Below are positions 45,206-57,466 of a DNA stretch of 64,000 nucleotides, piece after piece. Position numbers and translations under genes: made by a program. This DNA is from Panicum virgatum (taxonomy: Eukaryota > Streptophyta > Magnoliopsida > Poales > Poaceae). Every line of letters begins with the position of its first letter. Within the stretch, counting starts at the first letter, position 1. The notes under the pieces are model-generated. The model had not been told where the DNA came from, ran no database searches, and saw nothing but the letters and a program-made list of their open reading frames with translations. The DNA lies in NCBI RefSeq assembly GCF_016808335.1, contig NC_053139.1:34059954-34123953 (forward strand), read 5' to 3'.

Positions 45206-45870
45206 GATGAGATCGAGATGCAGATGGCAGTGCAAGTACAGCGGCCTGCCGCAGTGGGGAAAGAACCGGAACGCCACCATCGAGGGCACCGATGGCAGGT
45301 TCAGCAGTTTGCATGGAACCGTTCATGACGGTCAAGCGCGCGCTACATACTACAAAAAAAAAAAAAAGTAGACGTGCCTCCATTTTTTAGGGTCCGATGA
45401 AAAGCGCACCCCCACCCACCCAAAAAGTGTAGGTATTACTGTAGCGATTCATGCACCCCTAAAACGGATTTTCAAGAGGGTGAGCTGCCCTAGAAATATA
45501 TTTTCAAGAGGGAACCGAAACAAGACCTGTTCCTAAAAATACTCATCTATAGATGCAGGTCATGTTTCCCTCTGCCCCATTTTCAGGGAAAGCTCGTCGC
45601 ATGATCCATCCTAGCTTGGAAATCCATTTTGAGGGTTGTTCACCCATCCATGCGCTTGCTCGCGCATTCCTCCATTTCACCTCATCCTTTTCCTTCAAAG
45701 TGTCCGTCATATTATCATCTCTTTCTTTCTTCTTTCTTCCTTTGCCTAAGCCACAACGAGCAGCACTTGTCGCAGGCCAAATCTGACCGTTCACCTTCGA
45801 CAAATCCAAATCACCACCCATGAGAGCAAGGCCAGCGTATACCTCTTCCAAAACTCCAAGCAAGAAACAT
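45206..45870. other. no recognisable gene
   Basis: Includes an A13 tract (45353-45366) and repeated ATTTTCAAGAGGG words near 45470 and 45505. Nothing coding is supported. Confidence 0.5.
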
Positions 45871-46110
45871 GTTGAGGGACCGAAACTGGTGACCAGAGGG
45901 GGGTGAATGGGAGCCGATCAAAGTTTCTCTCAAAATTGATCCGTCGGCTTATATCCCGAAAATCACCACAAACCCTCAAATCCTAGATGAGGTGTGGAGT
46001 AGCTATAGAAGAGCTAAACCAACACAAATCAGCTCTAGGAACAGGCGAGAGAAAACACGGAAGCGATCGAGAAAAACTACAATCCACATAGTTAGGGACC
46101 GGTCTGATCG
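45871..46110. repeat. LTR-like fragment
   Basis: Begins TGTTGAGGGACCGAAACTGG and contains ACCGGTCTGACTGGT-type words, a style seen in grass copia LTRs. It does not match the LTR start at 53019, so it is probably from another element joined here by deletion; gag is missing at this junction. Confidence 0.45.
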
Positions 46111-49100
46111 GTGCAACGAACCGGTCTGACTGGTCGTGCTCATGTTTTGGAATCCAGAGGAGACCTGGTTTGCTGGATCGTTCCTCGTGACCGAGTTTTC
46201 TTGGTCGATTTCTCTAGAACTCCTTTTGGCCCTTCTTTCTGCTTGTTGACTGGTCCTTCTTCTGATCTGTGGAAGTGGCATAGGAGACTTGGACATTTGA
46301 GTTTTGACATGTTGTCGAGACTTAGCTCACGTGGCCTGATCCGAGGATTGCCCAAATTGAAGTTTAAAAAGGACCTTGTTTGCCACCCGTGTCGTCACGG
46401 GAAGATGGTTGCCACTTCCCATCCGCTTGTTAATCAGGTGATGACCACTCACCGTGAAGAGTTATTACATATGGACACTGTTGGTCCTTCTCGGGTGATG
46501 TCTGTTGGTGGGAAGTGGTACGTTCTTGTAATCGTGGATGACTTTTCTCACTATTCTTGTGTCTTTTCATGAGAACCAAAGATGAGGCTTTCGAGTTTGT
46601 TCGAGACTTGATCTTGAGGTTGAAAAACGAGCTACCCTAGGCCATGAGAGCGATTCACAGTGACAATGGCACAGAATTCAAAAATGCTCGTTTTGACACC
46701 TTTTGCAGTGATCAAGGTCTTGAACACCAGTATTCTTCCTCCTACACTCCACAACAGAATGGAGTTGTAGAACAGAAGAATCGGACGTTGGTTGAGATGG
46801 CTAGGACGATGCTCGATGAGCATAGGACTCCTAGAAAGTACTGGGCTGAGGCAGTGAACACCACTTGTTATGTGTCCAATCGTATTTTCTTGCGTGCTTT
46901 CATGCACAAGACTTCTTATGAGTTGCGATTTGGACGCCAGCCCTGTGTTGATCATCTCAGAGTTTTCGGTTGCCGGTGCTTTGTGCTGAAGGAAGGAAAT
47001 ATTGATAAGTTTGAGTCTCGATCGTCTGACGGTATTTTTATCGGTTATGCTTCTCACTCTAGAGCTTACCGTGTGCTGATTATTGATACTAACATCGTCA
47101 GAGAGACTTGTGATGTCACTTTCGATGAGACTGCACCGTGCAATTCTTCTGCCTTTGATGTTACAGGAGATGATGAGCTCGGCACACCCATCTTTGAAGA
47201 TGAGGAAGAAGAAGCTGCGGAGGGTGATGCTGAGGCTACCATGCGGGCTGTGGACCCAGCCGCCTCCGCCACGAGCTCGGACGATGACGACGGCCCCGAC
47301 CCGACTGCATCTACTTCCCGGGGGCCGATCGAGCAGGTGACTCAGCCTTCCCCAGCTGCACATGAGGAGACACCAGCTTTGGTTGAGGAGGAGGCGACTT
47401 CGGCAAGGGAAACACCACGACACATTCAGCATCGTCATCCACCTCAACAGATGCTAGGTGTCCTCAACGAGCGAGTCACATGGTACAAGGTAATAAGTAT
47501 CGCTGGCTTTTCTCATTCAGCATTTGTTGCCTCTTTTGAGCCCAAAGATGTTGGACACGCTCTTTCTGACTCCAATTGGGTAAATTCCATGCATGAGGAA
47601 CTCGAAAATTTTGAAAGGAATCAGGTTTGGGTTTTGATTGAGCCTCCGCCTGCTTGTAATCCCATTGGAACCAAATGAGTTTTCAAGAACAAGCAAGGTA
47701 AAGATGGGTTGGTAGTGCAGAACAAGGCTCGGCTTGTAGCCCAGGGGTTTTGCCAAAAAGAGGGTATTGATTATGAGGAAACTTTTGCCCCGGTAGCACG
47801 CTTAGAGGCGATTTGAATCTTTCTTACATTTGCTGCTTCCAAGGGTTTTAAAGTTTTCCAAATGGATGTGAAATCTGACTTCTTGAATGGTTTTATTGAA
47901 GAGGAAGTTTATGTGAAACAACCCCCTGGTTTTGAAAACCCCAAGTTTCCAAACTGAGTTTACAAACTCCAGAAAGCTCTTTACGGTTTGAAACAGGTGC
48001 CTAGAGCTTGGTACGATAGGTTTAAAAACTTCTTGCTTGCTCAAGGTTTTAAAATGGGATATGTTGATAAAACTTTGTTCCTCATGCGCTCTGGCTCTGA
48101 CTTTTTATTGGTTCAGATATACGTGGATGATATCATCTTTGGTGGCTCTTCTCACACTCTTGTGTCCAAGTTTTCTGAGCAGATGTCCAGGGAGTTCGAG
48201 ATGAACATGATGGGTGAGCTGCAGTTCTTCTTCGGGCTGCAGATCAAGCAAACTTCTCAGGGCATGTTCGTCCATCAAGCCAAGTACACGAGGGACTTGC
48301 TGCGGAAGTTCGACATGAGTGACTTGTAACACCCTAGGTGTCTGTACAGTAATTAAATAGGTGTCTGCACAGTAATTGTGTATATTTTATATGCATCATG
48401 TGCTTGAATTGCTTGAAAAGGATCTTTTTTAAATATAAAAGGTTCTATGTGTAATTATGATTTTATGCAAGGTCCTTTCTGCAATTTTTATTGATTAAAG
48501 TGTGCAATTATTGCTTTTGTGGAGGGTGTTTTTGCAAAATTCAGTGCATTTATTACATGGCAGAAAATTTTGCTTTTAAATCTAAATTTAAAGTGAAATT
48601 ACCTTGAATTTGATAAAATTCCTAGAATTCAAAATCCTTTCCATGTTTTCAAATTTAGCTCTTGAATCTTTGATCAAATAAATTTTTGCACAACATCAAA
48701 GTTGTAGATCTTGAAAAATTGAACAACTTTCATGTTGGGCACTTTTTCAGTTGAGCCCTAGATTAATAGTTATCAATGTTTTACAGATAGGTCCCAGAAA
48801 TTTTGGAAATTTCGTTTAGGTCCCTGCCTTCTTCCTCAGCCCGCCTCTCTGCTCTGCTCTAGTTTGACCTGTATAATTCAAGATTGATCTAGGTGCTGTC
48901 TGAATAAAGGTTTTGTTGTGAATAAATGGCTACATGTCTTGGCATGAATTTTACAGGATAGCTTACTTTGTTCATGTTCTGTTTAGTGTAATATTTGCTG
49001 AATTTATTACTTATTGTGCACTGAGTGGTGGATTTATTAGCAAACTATGACCTGCTTGTTATAGGAAACAACTCCCACTATTTTATGAAGTTAGTATAAC

Positions 49101-51627
49101 TTGTTTGTGCTGTTGATCATGATGCCTTGTGTAGTTAGATTTGTTATTTTACTACTCTATAAACGATTGCCCATGTGTGTTTTTGTTTTGTTTGCTTAGC
49201 TTCACTACATCGCGAGTGTGTTTATAATTCTGTTCTTGCATTACATATAGATACGACTACTTTATCAGACGGGACGTACGAGCTGATCCCGGATTCCGAA
49301 GAAGGTGATTTCGAAGCTCAAGTGAACACTGCCGTACTAACTGAAGCCCCGGACCAAAGTTAGCAACTACCGAGAAGGCAAGCCCCGGACATAACCTATA
49401 TTTCAAATTATTATCATTTACTGTTGTTATTTACTTGTGCATCTACAGTTCTTAGGATTTGAATTGAAAACCCTAGATGCATGATCCTAGGAACCTATGT
49501 ACTGAACACTAGACCTGAGTTCGACTACTTGCTAAGCTTATAGGACCGGTAAAAGTCGAGTGATTGCCTGTCACTCGCGAGCTTTATAGGAATTGCTTGT
49601 TTACTTTCTGTTATCAATATAAGGACGACGGACGGGGTCGTGTTCGATATCATGACCTTTGGTGAGACCCCGTCTGTGTTGATGAACTTGCTATGGTCGC
49701 GGTGTGTGGTAGTGCTGGTTAAGTTTTTGAAAGTACTAGCCACATGCCGTAAATATGGTACGCGGCAAGCCTAGTAACTTCTCGGCCCGGCAAGTGGACA
49801 TACCTCCCACTTTCTTTTAGGGATAAGATGAATAACATGATAAAGGATATGGAAACTCATAGTGGTACTTTACGACTATGAGGGACGAGGTATAGAGTGC
49901 CATATGGGACGAGAGAAGTGCCCTGTGGGACGAGGGGGAGCCCTATAGTCGGGGGAGAGTGGCACTGATCCATGAACCGGAAAGAAAAGCCAAAGGTTGC
50001 TTGGAGGTGACTCGACGGTGCTTCAAGCGTGTGTGCTAGGTTTACCCTTGCAAGGTTGAATTTCGATTCAGAATCGTCCGCCTCTCACAATGAAATGAGA
50101 CTGCTTGATCTCTTTGCCACACAGAGTAATAAGAGCAACATTACTATAATTAATCTTGATGTTTGCTTAGAAGATCTACCATGTTTGAATAGTAGTTGCT
50201 TACCTAGAATGGTTAATCAACTAGAATCTGGAAAGCTAAAATTTGAAAGTAAGGACCTACTCTTTATTGCTTTTCAGCAAAGGAAACCATAGCCTCACAA
50301 ACCCTACATAGTCTAGCTAATGTGGGTTAAGTATACCCGTTGACGGTTAAGTCTTGCTGAGTATTAGAATACTCAGCCTTGCTGTTGAAACACTTTTTCA
50401 GGTACGAGTTTTGAGGAGCAAATCGCTAGCTTGACCTATCCTTGCTCGTTGCCTCCTGGCTGGTCCGTAGAGTGGGATACGTCTTCGGCCGGCAATGACC
50501 CTGACGAGTGATATCATGCTTGGGCTAGCTTGGTACCATTTTGCGACGTGTTGTAGCCGTCGTGTTTTATCTTTCGCTGTTTAAACTCTGAACTTATAGT
50601 TATGGTTTGTATAACTGTTTTACCAAAGTTGGTTTTGTAATAATGTTTTGAACTGGTTGTAATCACTACTGAACTTGCCTGTGTTGTAAAATTTGTGGTT
50701 GTAATATCTCTGGACTCGCCTTCGTGCGGGGTATGCTTGTTCGATCCGAGAACCGGTGGTTGTATCGGGACGTTACCCGACAGACCAAAAATTGTTCCGT
50801 TTGAAGTGCGTTTGAGCTAGTGTTGCCTTTATGGTGATGCCCTGCGCACTTGAGCCGGGATAATTCAGGTGGTTCTGCCACATGACTTGTCTCCTCAGCC
50901 GACTCCGATCAGCACATCGACGGTGCTTGATGAGGACTTGGACGGAGAGGCGGTGGACCAGAAGGAGTACAGGAGCATGATCGGCTCTCTCCTATACCTG
51001 ACGGCGACCCGGCCGGACATTCAGTTCGGTGTCGGCCTCTGTGCGCGGTATCAGGCTTCACCGCACACCTCCGACAGGCAGGTGGTGAAACACATCTTCA
51101 GGTATCTGAAATTCACCCCTGAGTTTAGTCTTTGGTACTCTGCGTATTCTTCTCTGGTTTTGGTTGGCTTTTCTGATGCCGATTTTGGTGGGTGTCGGTT
51201 GGATCGCAATTAGACATCCGGCACTTGTCAATTTCTCGGTACATCTTTGGTGTCTTGGTCCTCTCGCAAGCAGGCTAGCGTAGAGCTTTTTTCCACAGAA
51301 GCCGAATACGTTGCCGCTGCTAGCTGCTGCTCTCATATTCTTTGGATGAAACAAACCTTGCAGGATTATGGGTTGAGTTTTGGTAGGGTTCCCATCTTTG
51401 TAGACAACATGTCCGCCATTTGCATTGCAAAGAACCTTGTCATGCACTCCAGAACCAAACACATAGATTTCCGTTTCCACTTCCTGCGAGATAACCATGA
51501 GAGAGGCCACATAGACTTGAACCATGTCCCTTTAGAGAGGCAAACCGCAGATATCCTCACCAAACCACTTGAGCAGGACACCTTTGCTCGCTTGCGAGGG
51601 GAGCTTGGGGTTTGTTACCCTTTTTGA
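46111..51627 (+). pseudogene. copia D pol (GAG-pre-integrase to RNase H), decayed and split
   Basis: Pieces in order: GAG-pre-integrase (LWKWHRRLGHLSFDMLSRLS, CHPCRHGKM), integrase (HMDTVGPSRV, IHSDNGTEFKN, TPQQNGVVEQKN), acidic linker, reverse transcriptase ([31 protein letters not shown]), then, after a 2.56-kb solo LTR, the connection and RNase H (VGFSDADFGGC, STEAEYVAAASCC, SRTKHIDFRFHFLRDN, TADILTKPL) and stop TGA at 51625-51627. Internal stops include TGA at about 47676, 47814 and 47956 and a TAG at 51211. At 48324/50888 removal of the LTR restores an open frame exactly (FDMSDL then SPQPTPIS). Gag and protease are absent. Confidence 0.9.
48325..50882 (+). mobile_element. solo LTR, family S copy 3 (2.6 kb), TSD TGACT
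   Basis: Starts TGTAACACCCTAGG, ends GGTTCTGCCACA; exact duplications TGACT at 48320-48324 and 50883-50887. It contains CATGATCCTAGG (about 49480), the GTCGAGTGA..TCACTCGCGAG hairpin (49554-49582) and the CTGAGTATTAGAATACTCAG hairpin (about 50356-50376), all in the order found in copies 1 and 2. It lacks the GC-rich 5' block of the other two. No internal retroviral-type genes. Confidence 0.92.
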
Positions 51628-53018
51628 CCGCTGACTTCTCTTTGCTTAGCTTTTTGTAGGTCTTTGTTTTTGTTTCTCTTCGCTTTCTAGCTTCTGATAG
51701 ATGCATTTGTATTGTACATGTTTGCATTTTGCATTGCTTCACTGCACTGCCATTCTTGTATACACTGTTATGATCCTCTAGTGCTTGCTAGTGTAGTTTT
51801 TTAGACTTGATCATGTATAACTTGCTCTTCAGTATATGTCATATCATCTGAGTTAAGCTATTTTGATTTGAAAATCTGAAAACATGATCACCCTATCTTG
51901 GCAACTAGCATGTTAGGGTGTTTTGATACGCGTTGCTATCTTACTCATGCTAGTGTGGTTTTAATCTTTGACATGAGCTAAAACTGTTAAAATTGTTTCA
52001 TATATGTCTGTAATGGATTGAAAAGATCCAGGTGGGATTGCTTGTCACACTGATCGAGCTTTCGGGATGGCTCACATAGCACTAGTGAGAACCCGGGCAA
52101 GGCTGTGCATGACTGAAGCGAGTGCCTTAAGCTTCTGACTGCCTTTGGCATAGGCTTGGCCTCGCTGCTAAGTAAAGCATGACAAGCTTTCAACCCCTGG
52201 CAGTATCACTTACTTGATATAACATGTTAACTTTTCGTTCAAATGCCAGTGTTGAGATGCAGAATTAATTCATGATAAAATATGTTGGCTGTTTTGGATC
52301 ACCATGTATGAGTTTGGCTAGCACTGCTTTCGTTCTCCTACTTGCTATTGCTAGATCATGGGTGATGCTTTTATTTTTGCTGAACTGAACTTGCTAGCTC
52401 TAGACTTGATTGATATACCCTGTTGAGCTAGATTCAGTTTCTGTTTATGAAGCACACATGCCTGTCACTAGATGATCATATCTTTGTATGCCTGAATGTT
52501 TCACTTACACCATCTGCACGACATTCATTGCATAGCATGATTTCAGGGGGAGATTTAGGTATTTTTTAGGCTTGATGTGTGCATGTGCCAACAAGGGGAG
52601 AATTTTTGAGAGAGAAGTGATCGAACAAGGGGGTGTTTGATTTTTGAAGTTGTTACGCACAGGGCTTTGAGAGTGCATCATTTTGTGAGAGTTGCACGTG
52701 TGAGGGGGAAATGCATTTCAGGGGGAGTTTCTATTTTGTTTTGGCTCCTGATCTTTCTTCGCTTTCCCTCCGCTTCCTGCATGACTGCGTCGAGCATTAC
52801 CTCTGTCTTCGAGGAGTCGTGTTTTGGCTTTTGGTCGATTGCGTCGAGCCGTCGCCCTTGTCTTAGGGAATCGATCTTTGCTTGAGTAAATGACTGTTCT
52901 TGCCCTTCTGAGCTTTTTGTCACTTGCTTGAGTTCTTCACCTTCTTCTTGTCACTTTTTATTTTTCACTTCTCTGGTTACAGGTGGTGTGTTGACAATGC
53001 ACTCATCAAGGGGGAGAT
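51628..53018 (+). other. 3' non-coding region of copia D
   Basis: Sequence between the pol stop and the 3' LTR, with several purine clusters (AGGGGGAGA near 52545 and 53008, AAGGGGAGAA near 52595). Long 3' regions with such polypurine words are usual in SIRE-type grass copia elements. The final polypurine tract is at about 53008-53017. No convincing env-like gene. Confidence 0.6.
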
Positions 53019-53700
53019 TGAGGAATGAGCAGTACTCACTCCTGGCTGTGATGAGTGAATTGTCAACCGTGCGGTGTGATCGTGTGCTTGGTCTTTGGTT
53101 GCAGGTACACGGGCGTCGAGTGTCGACGGCGAGCTGCCATGGAGGTGCTGTGGCCGATGGACCGTGCGGTGGACGATGGTGAAGGGCAGCCAGGACCGGA
53201 GCTCGGACGGGGCAGCAGCTGTGGCGTCCACTCTTGGATCGAGGGCGCAAGCACCGGTGGATGGCGGATTTCTTGGTTTGCACCACAAAACCAAGTTGGC
53301 GGACGGCAGTTGAAGACGCCAAATCGTGGAGGCACGGGCGTCGGTCTCGGGACTGGCGGAGGTGACGGGCGTCGACGGCCTCCAGGGCCTCGTTGCGGGC
53401 GAGGAGGTGACGGGCGTCGGGTGGCGTATAGGGCCGTCAGAAGGCCGAGGCGGAAACGGCGTCTAGGGCCACGGCGTGGAGGCGGGAATCTTCCCGCGCG
53501 TGGAGTTTTGGCGGTTTTCTCAAAACCGGCCACCTACCCGGGTTTCGCGGACCCTCCAAAACCGCGGACCGGATCTTCATCGACGTGGCGGCATCGCGGA
53601 GAAGATCCGGTCTATAGTGGATTAATCTAGCGAAAGAACCAGAAGCAGTCTAGATCTTTGGTTCGCCTGTAAAAAGTTAGTAGAGCTTCCTAACCCTAGC
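53019..53700 (+). repeat. 3' LTR of copia D, right end uncertain
   Basis: TGAGGAATGAGCAG directly follows a polypurine tract, the expected start of a 3' LTR. The GC-rich stretch 53110-53590 gives open frames on both strands without motifs. I could not fix the LTR end or a target duplication. Confidence 0.5.
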
Positions 53701-54138
53701 TCAGCGCAGTGACGGTAATGGATGTTGTGTCGGAGTGTGAGGTGGTTATGCGTGTTGGATAAAAAATTAATGCTGCATTATCTGATAACCCATGTTGGTA
53801 GTTAATTTTTAGAAAAAAATGTTAGTATTTAATACTTACTCATATAATGCACTCCAAATTTTTATCAAGTCTAACATCACGTGAAGTATAACATACTTAT
53901 ATTTTCAACAAAAAAGAACGATCGATTTGGTAAGAAAATAAAATGTCATGCATGTAGACGCGCTACTTGCATGGCCATGGGACACCTTACAAGATCAAAC
54001 ATACTTCAAGTTGATGCCAACTGAATGAATAAGCACAAACTGTTATTAGCTGAATGGATAGCACAATTAATGGTTACACGTCCGTACACACATATCAGTT
54101 AGAAATAAACAAAGATGTATATAGAGTGCCTTATTGCA
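53701..54138. other. no recognisable gene
   Basis: AT-rich intergenic sequence; nothing recognised. Confidence 0.5.
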
Positions 54139-56940
54139 TCAAGCAACAAAAACAAGAAAATTAAGCGCGCAGATCAGAAGCGGGGCAGAGCCAGAGACAC
54201 CAACATATAGGTTGTTATTTGCCCCCAGTAACTGGATTTGGTGTTGCTTTAAGGATGGAGCAGGGACGGAGCTATGTGGTGTGTGTGTGTGGGGTGGGGT
54301 GACACCGGCGGCTGCCTCGGCTGGCTCCGCCAAGGATCGGACGGAGCTGTATTCCGGAGGAACGTAGAAAGCATATACCTCCTTTAGTTTCACAAATTGA
54401 GCACGATCAGTATTGGTATTGGTAAGTTGGATCCTCCTAATACTTGAATCCCCGATCCCACAGTGGGCCATGAGTAGCCAGACGAATGTGATGAGCTCTC
54501 CTCCTCCGCTCAGCTGCGCTGCATGCATCGCCGGCCGCGTAAAGAAGGAGCCGCGTCCACATGCGAGCAAACTCCTCCAGTGTTCCCTTGCTTGGCTCCA
54601 ACTGAGCAATCGTACCGTCCATACTGAACTCTACAGAAGCGCGTTCAGGTTCCTGCAACCTATCTAGGGCAGCTTCTGCGCTGATGGAGAGCGGTAGAAT
54701 GGAAGGGTGGGTAACCGAAAGGTACATCATGTGTTTCGATAATTTCCGGCATACCTCCATGAGACCAGCATTTGCCTTCATGTCTGAATGAGAAGCATAT
54801 TTTCTTAAATATGTCTCAGTGGCGTAATGCATGTAAATAATACCCAAACCAAAATCTCTGACGAAAACTGCATGCAACTCATAAAGTCAGGGGGACTACT
54901 AGATATGTCCACTCATGGGGATTATCATTGTCAAATTCAGATATAAGGAGACTAACCTCTTTTGCAACACCCTCCACAATCATGGTATCCACATCCGTAA
55001 ACTCAGTGTCTAATATCATGCTCAGCCAAAACAACTTCTTCCTTCCAACACCGAACAAATCCACAAACAACTTTCTGAGCAAGATCATTATTTGTTGGTT
55101 GGTTGTCCTTGGCTGCAGGTAGCTGTCAGTACTCAACCAGTTATGATAGTTGTACTGTCCAATGGAATTTGGCCACCGTGGTTTCATCTTTTTAGGGCCG
55201 CAAAAAACAAACCATGAAAACCTGGCAAGTGCATTACATTTGTGAGCCTTCAACCATGCCCATGTCCATGGTGACACCATGGGAATAAACATTGAACAGA
55301 CATCCAGGAAAAAGCATCCGAAAAATAGTGCGTAGGCGTGATTGCCAAGGTTGTTAAAACGCTAAAACGACAAAACGCTCATGAGCATATTTTTGACTTT
55401 TAAACGTTTAAACGTCTTTTAAACGCCTTTTCAGGCAATATAGGTAAAATAACAATATATCATAAGTTTGCATATAATATGAAGGAAAACACCAATCATC
55501 TTGACATAATAACATGTTCTAAAATGACCATGTCCACACCCACAAGCACACAATAAGCACATGTCCGCGAAACCGCAACCACAAGAGCACACAATCAAAT
55601 AAAATGACACATAGAGATAGAAGTAAAATGACCAAGTCCAAAAGAAACGCACAATAGTAAATGGTTGGTCTCAAATATGATCTCTCATCTCTCAATAGTC
55701 ATCGTCCAAATCATCAATACTAGCACCATCCTTGTCTTGCTCATGACCATTGGTACCATCATTGTTTGTTTCTTCCTCATCATCCACATCAAGGTCATCA
55801 AGCACAAACACTTCCTCGTCATCCTCATTTCCTTCATCCATCAGCACTGGCACTATTGCTGGCCATTTCTTCTCTGCAAAATCAAAAATTCAAAAGCATG
55901 TGCCATGTGGACAGTAGTGAGCAGAGCAGTAGAGAACTGAGACTGAGAGCAGTAGTGACAGAAGGAAAAGAGGGTACCTGGGCACTTGGACTTGAAAACT
56001 TGAAGTGGAGGAGAAGAGGGACAGGCGGCCGGGGTGCTCGTGGCTGCAGAGCAGAGTAGGCGGCCGGCCTATGGCTTGCGACGGTCGACGGAGAGAAGAG
56101 CAGGCGCTGCAGGCAGCCGTCCGCTGACTTGCGACAGAGAGCAGCAGGCGGAAGAAGAGCAGAGCAGGCGGCTGGGGCTCTCGCGATGCAGAGCAGAGCA
56201 GGCGGGCCTCGGGGCCTCGGCTCGCGGCCGTCTCTACTAGACGTGCGACGGGCGACGGGGATCTACAGGCCCGTGGCCATCTCTCTGGGATCCGGTGGAA
56301 GGTCGGCGGCGGGGAGATGGTGGCGCGGGGAGAGGTTGCGGCGCAGGAGGGGTGGCGGCGGATCTGAGCCGTGACCCCGTGCCTGTGCGTGCCCGTGGAG
56401 GCCGTGACCCTGTGCCTGTGGGCTTTTTCTTCCTCCTCAGCCTGGCAGATTGGACCAAAGCGCCAAAAACGTGGCGTTTCAAGAGGTTCTACGTTTGAAC
56501 GTCAAAACGTGGCGCTTAAACGACATAAAACGTCGTTTTAGACGACTTCGTGCAACGTTGCAGCGTTTGAACATTCCTGTGTCGTTTTACCGTTTAAACA
56601 GTGATTAAACGGCGTTTAATCGACATTTTAATAACCCCAATTGCAATGTCTGCTTTGCTATATCTCTCTTTCCCACTTGCATGGAAGAGCGCAAAAGCAA
56701 CAATAATAGAGGCCTCAGACATGCATCGAAGGATGACATCAAGCAAGGTGCGGTTGGAAAAGACATCAAGGACAGATGGCATGGATTTAAGAGCAGCACC
56801 AACAAAAGGGGCAACATCACTAGCGCTTCCTTCAGGCAGTTCTTTTTTGTAACGGTTTGCAGCTGAGCTCTCAATACTTTTAAGGCTGCCAAGCTTGAGA
56901 GACCATGGTAATCCGAAGACGGAAGAAAGAAGAGCTTACT
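54139..56940 (-). pseudogene. DUF4220/DUF594 membrane-protein-like pseudogene
   Basis: Reading on the minus strand from about 56900: SMPSVLDVFSNRTLLDVILR, SIIVAFALFHASGKERYSKA, then an inserted hAT-like element (55349-56639), then FIPMVSPWTWAWLKAHKC, RWPNSIGQYN, KLFVDLFGVGRKKLFWLSMI, IVEGVAKEVSLLISEFDNDN, GLGIIYMHYATETYLRKY, KLSKHMMYLSVTHPSILPLS, and AAQLSGGGELITFVWLLMAH near the C-terminus. This is the order of the plant DUF4220 then DUF594 proteins, large grass families of unknown function with N-terminal membrane helices. Frameshifts lie near 54880 and 54525, and the N-terminal part is missing where gypsy sequence begins near 56940. Confidence 0.78.
55349..56639 (-). mobile_element. hAT-like deletion derivative (1.3 kb)
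   Basis: Ends GGTTGTTAAAACG and TTTTAATAACCCCA are inverted, and flanks ATTGCCAA (55341-55348) and ATTGCAAT (56640-56647) agree in six of eight bases, fitting a decayed 8-bp hAT duplication. Removing it reconnects the DUF4220 reading. It contains subterminal AAACGTTTAAACG repeats, a GC-rich middle, and on the minus strand an acidic tail (EDDEEVFVLDDLDVDDEEE, ending DDLDDDY stop at about 55688) like the C-terminus of the larger hAT at 57467. No transposase core remains. Confidence 0.72.
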
Positions 56941-57310
56941 CCACGCGGCGACGAATCACCGACGGGGCATTCGAAGGACCCTCATCGGGGCGCTAGGAGC
57001 CCGCTATTGCTACAGGGAAACCTAGGGTTTTTGCTGGAAGAAGAAGAAAGGAGGCTCTGTAGCTAATGGAGACTTGTTGCCGATACAAGGACGGAAGGTG
57101 ATATTTATGGCCCAGTCTGGATAAGTGAAAAGACGAAAGGTGAATCGGCGCATTAGGTTTGTGCGGACGGAAGGTGAAAGGCTAGGGGCAAAGAAGAGTT
57201 TTACCCAGTTGTACGGGGCAAGCCATGTGCACGGGATACGAGAAATGGCTTTAAATGCCGATTGGAGTAGTTTCAGAACAAAATAAATTATTTCGAAACT
57301 GGGGGGCATG
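56941..57310 (+). other. gypsy-type internal remnant with polypurine tract
   Basis: GAAACTGGGGGGCATG at 57294-57310 is a polypurine tract immediately before an LTR start. The 350 bp upstream are therefore the 3' end of the internal region; no coding domain is seen. Confidence 0.55.
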
Positions 57311-57466
57311 TGTTGACACCGTTTTTTGACACGTGTCAAGGAATGTGATTTTTGTGAAGAGAAGGTGACCGATTTGGAAGAAACCAAAAGATGCACAGTG
57401 TTGGAATCGGCCGATGGAGTCCGTCTGATGGACCAGAGAAATATGCCATGAAGATGTTGATTTGAC

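Noticed and set aside
53055..53630. 191-codon frame in the 3' LTR of copia D
   Set aside because: It lies in a GC-rich LTR with competing frames on both strands and no motif.
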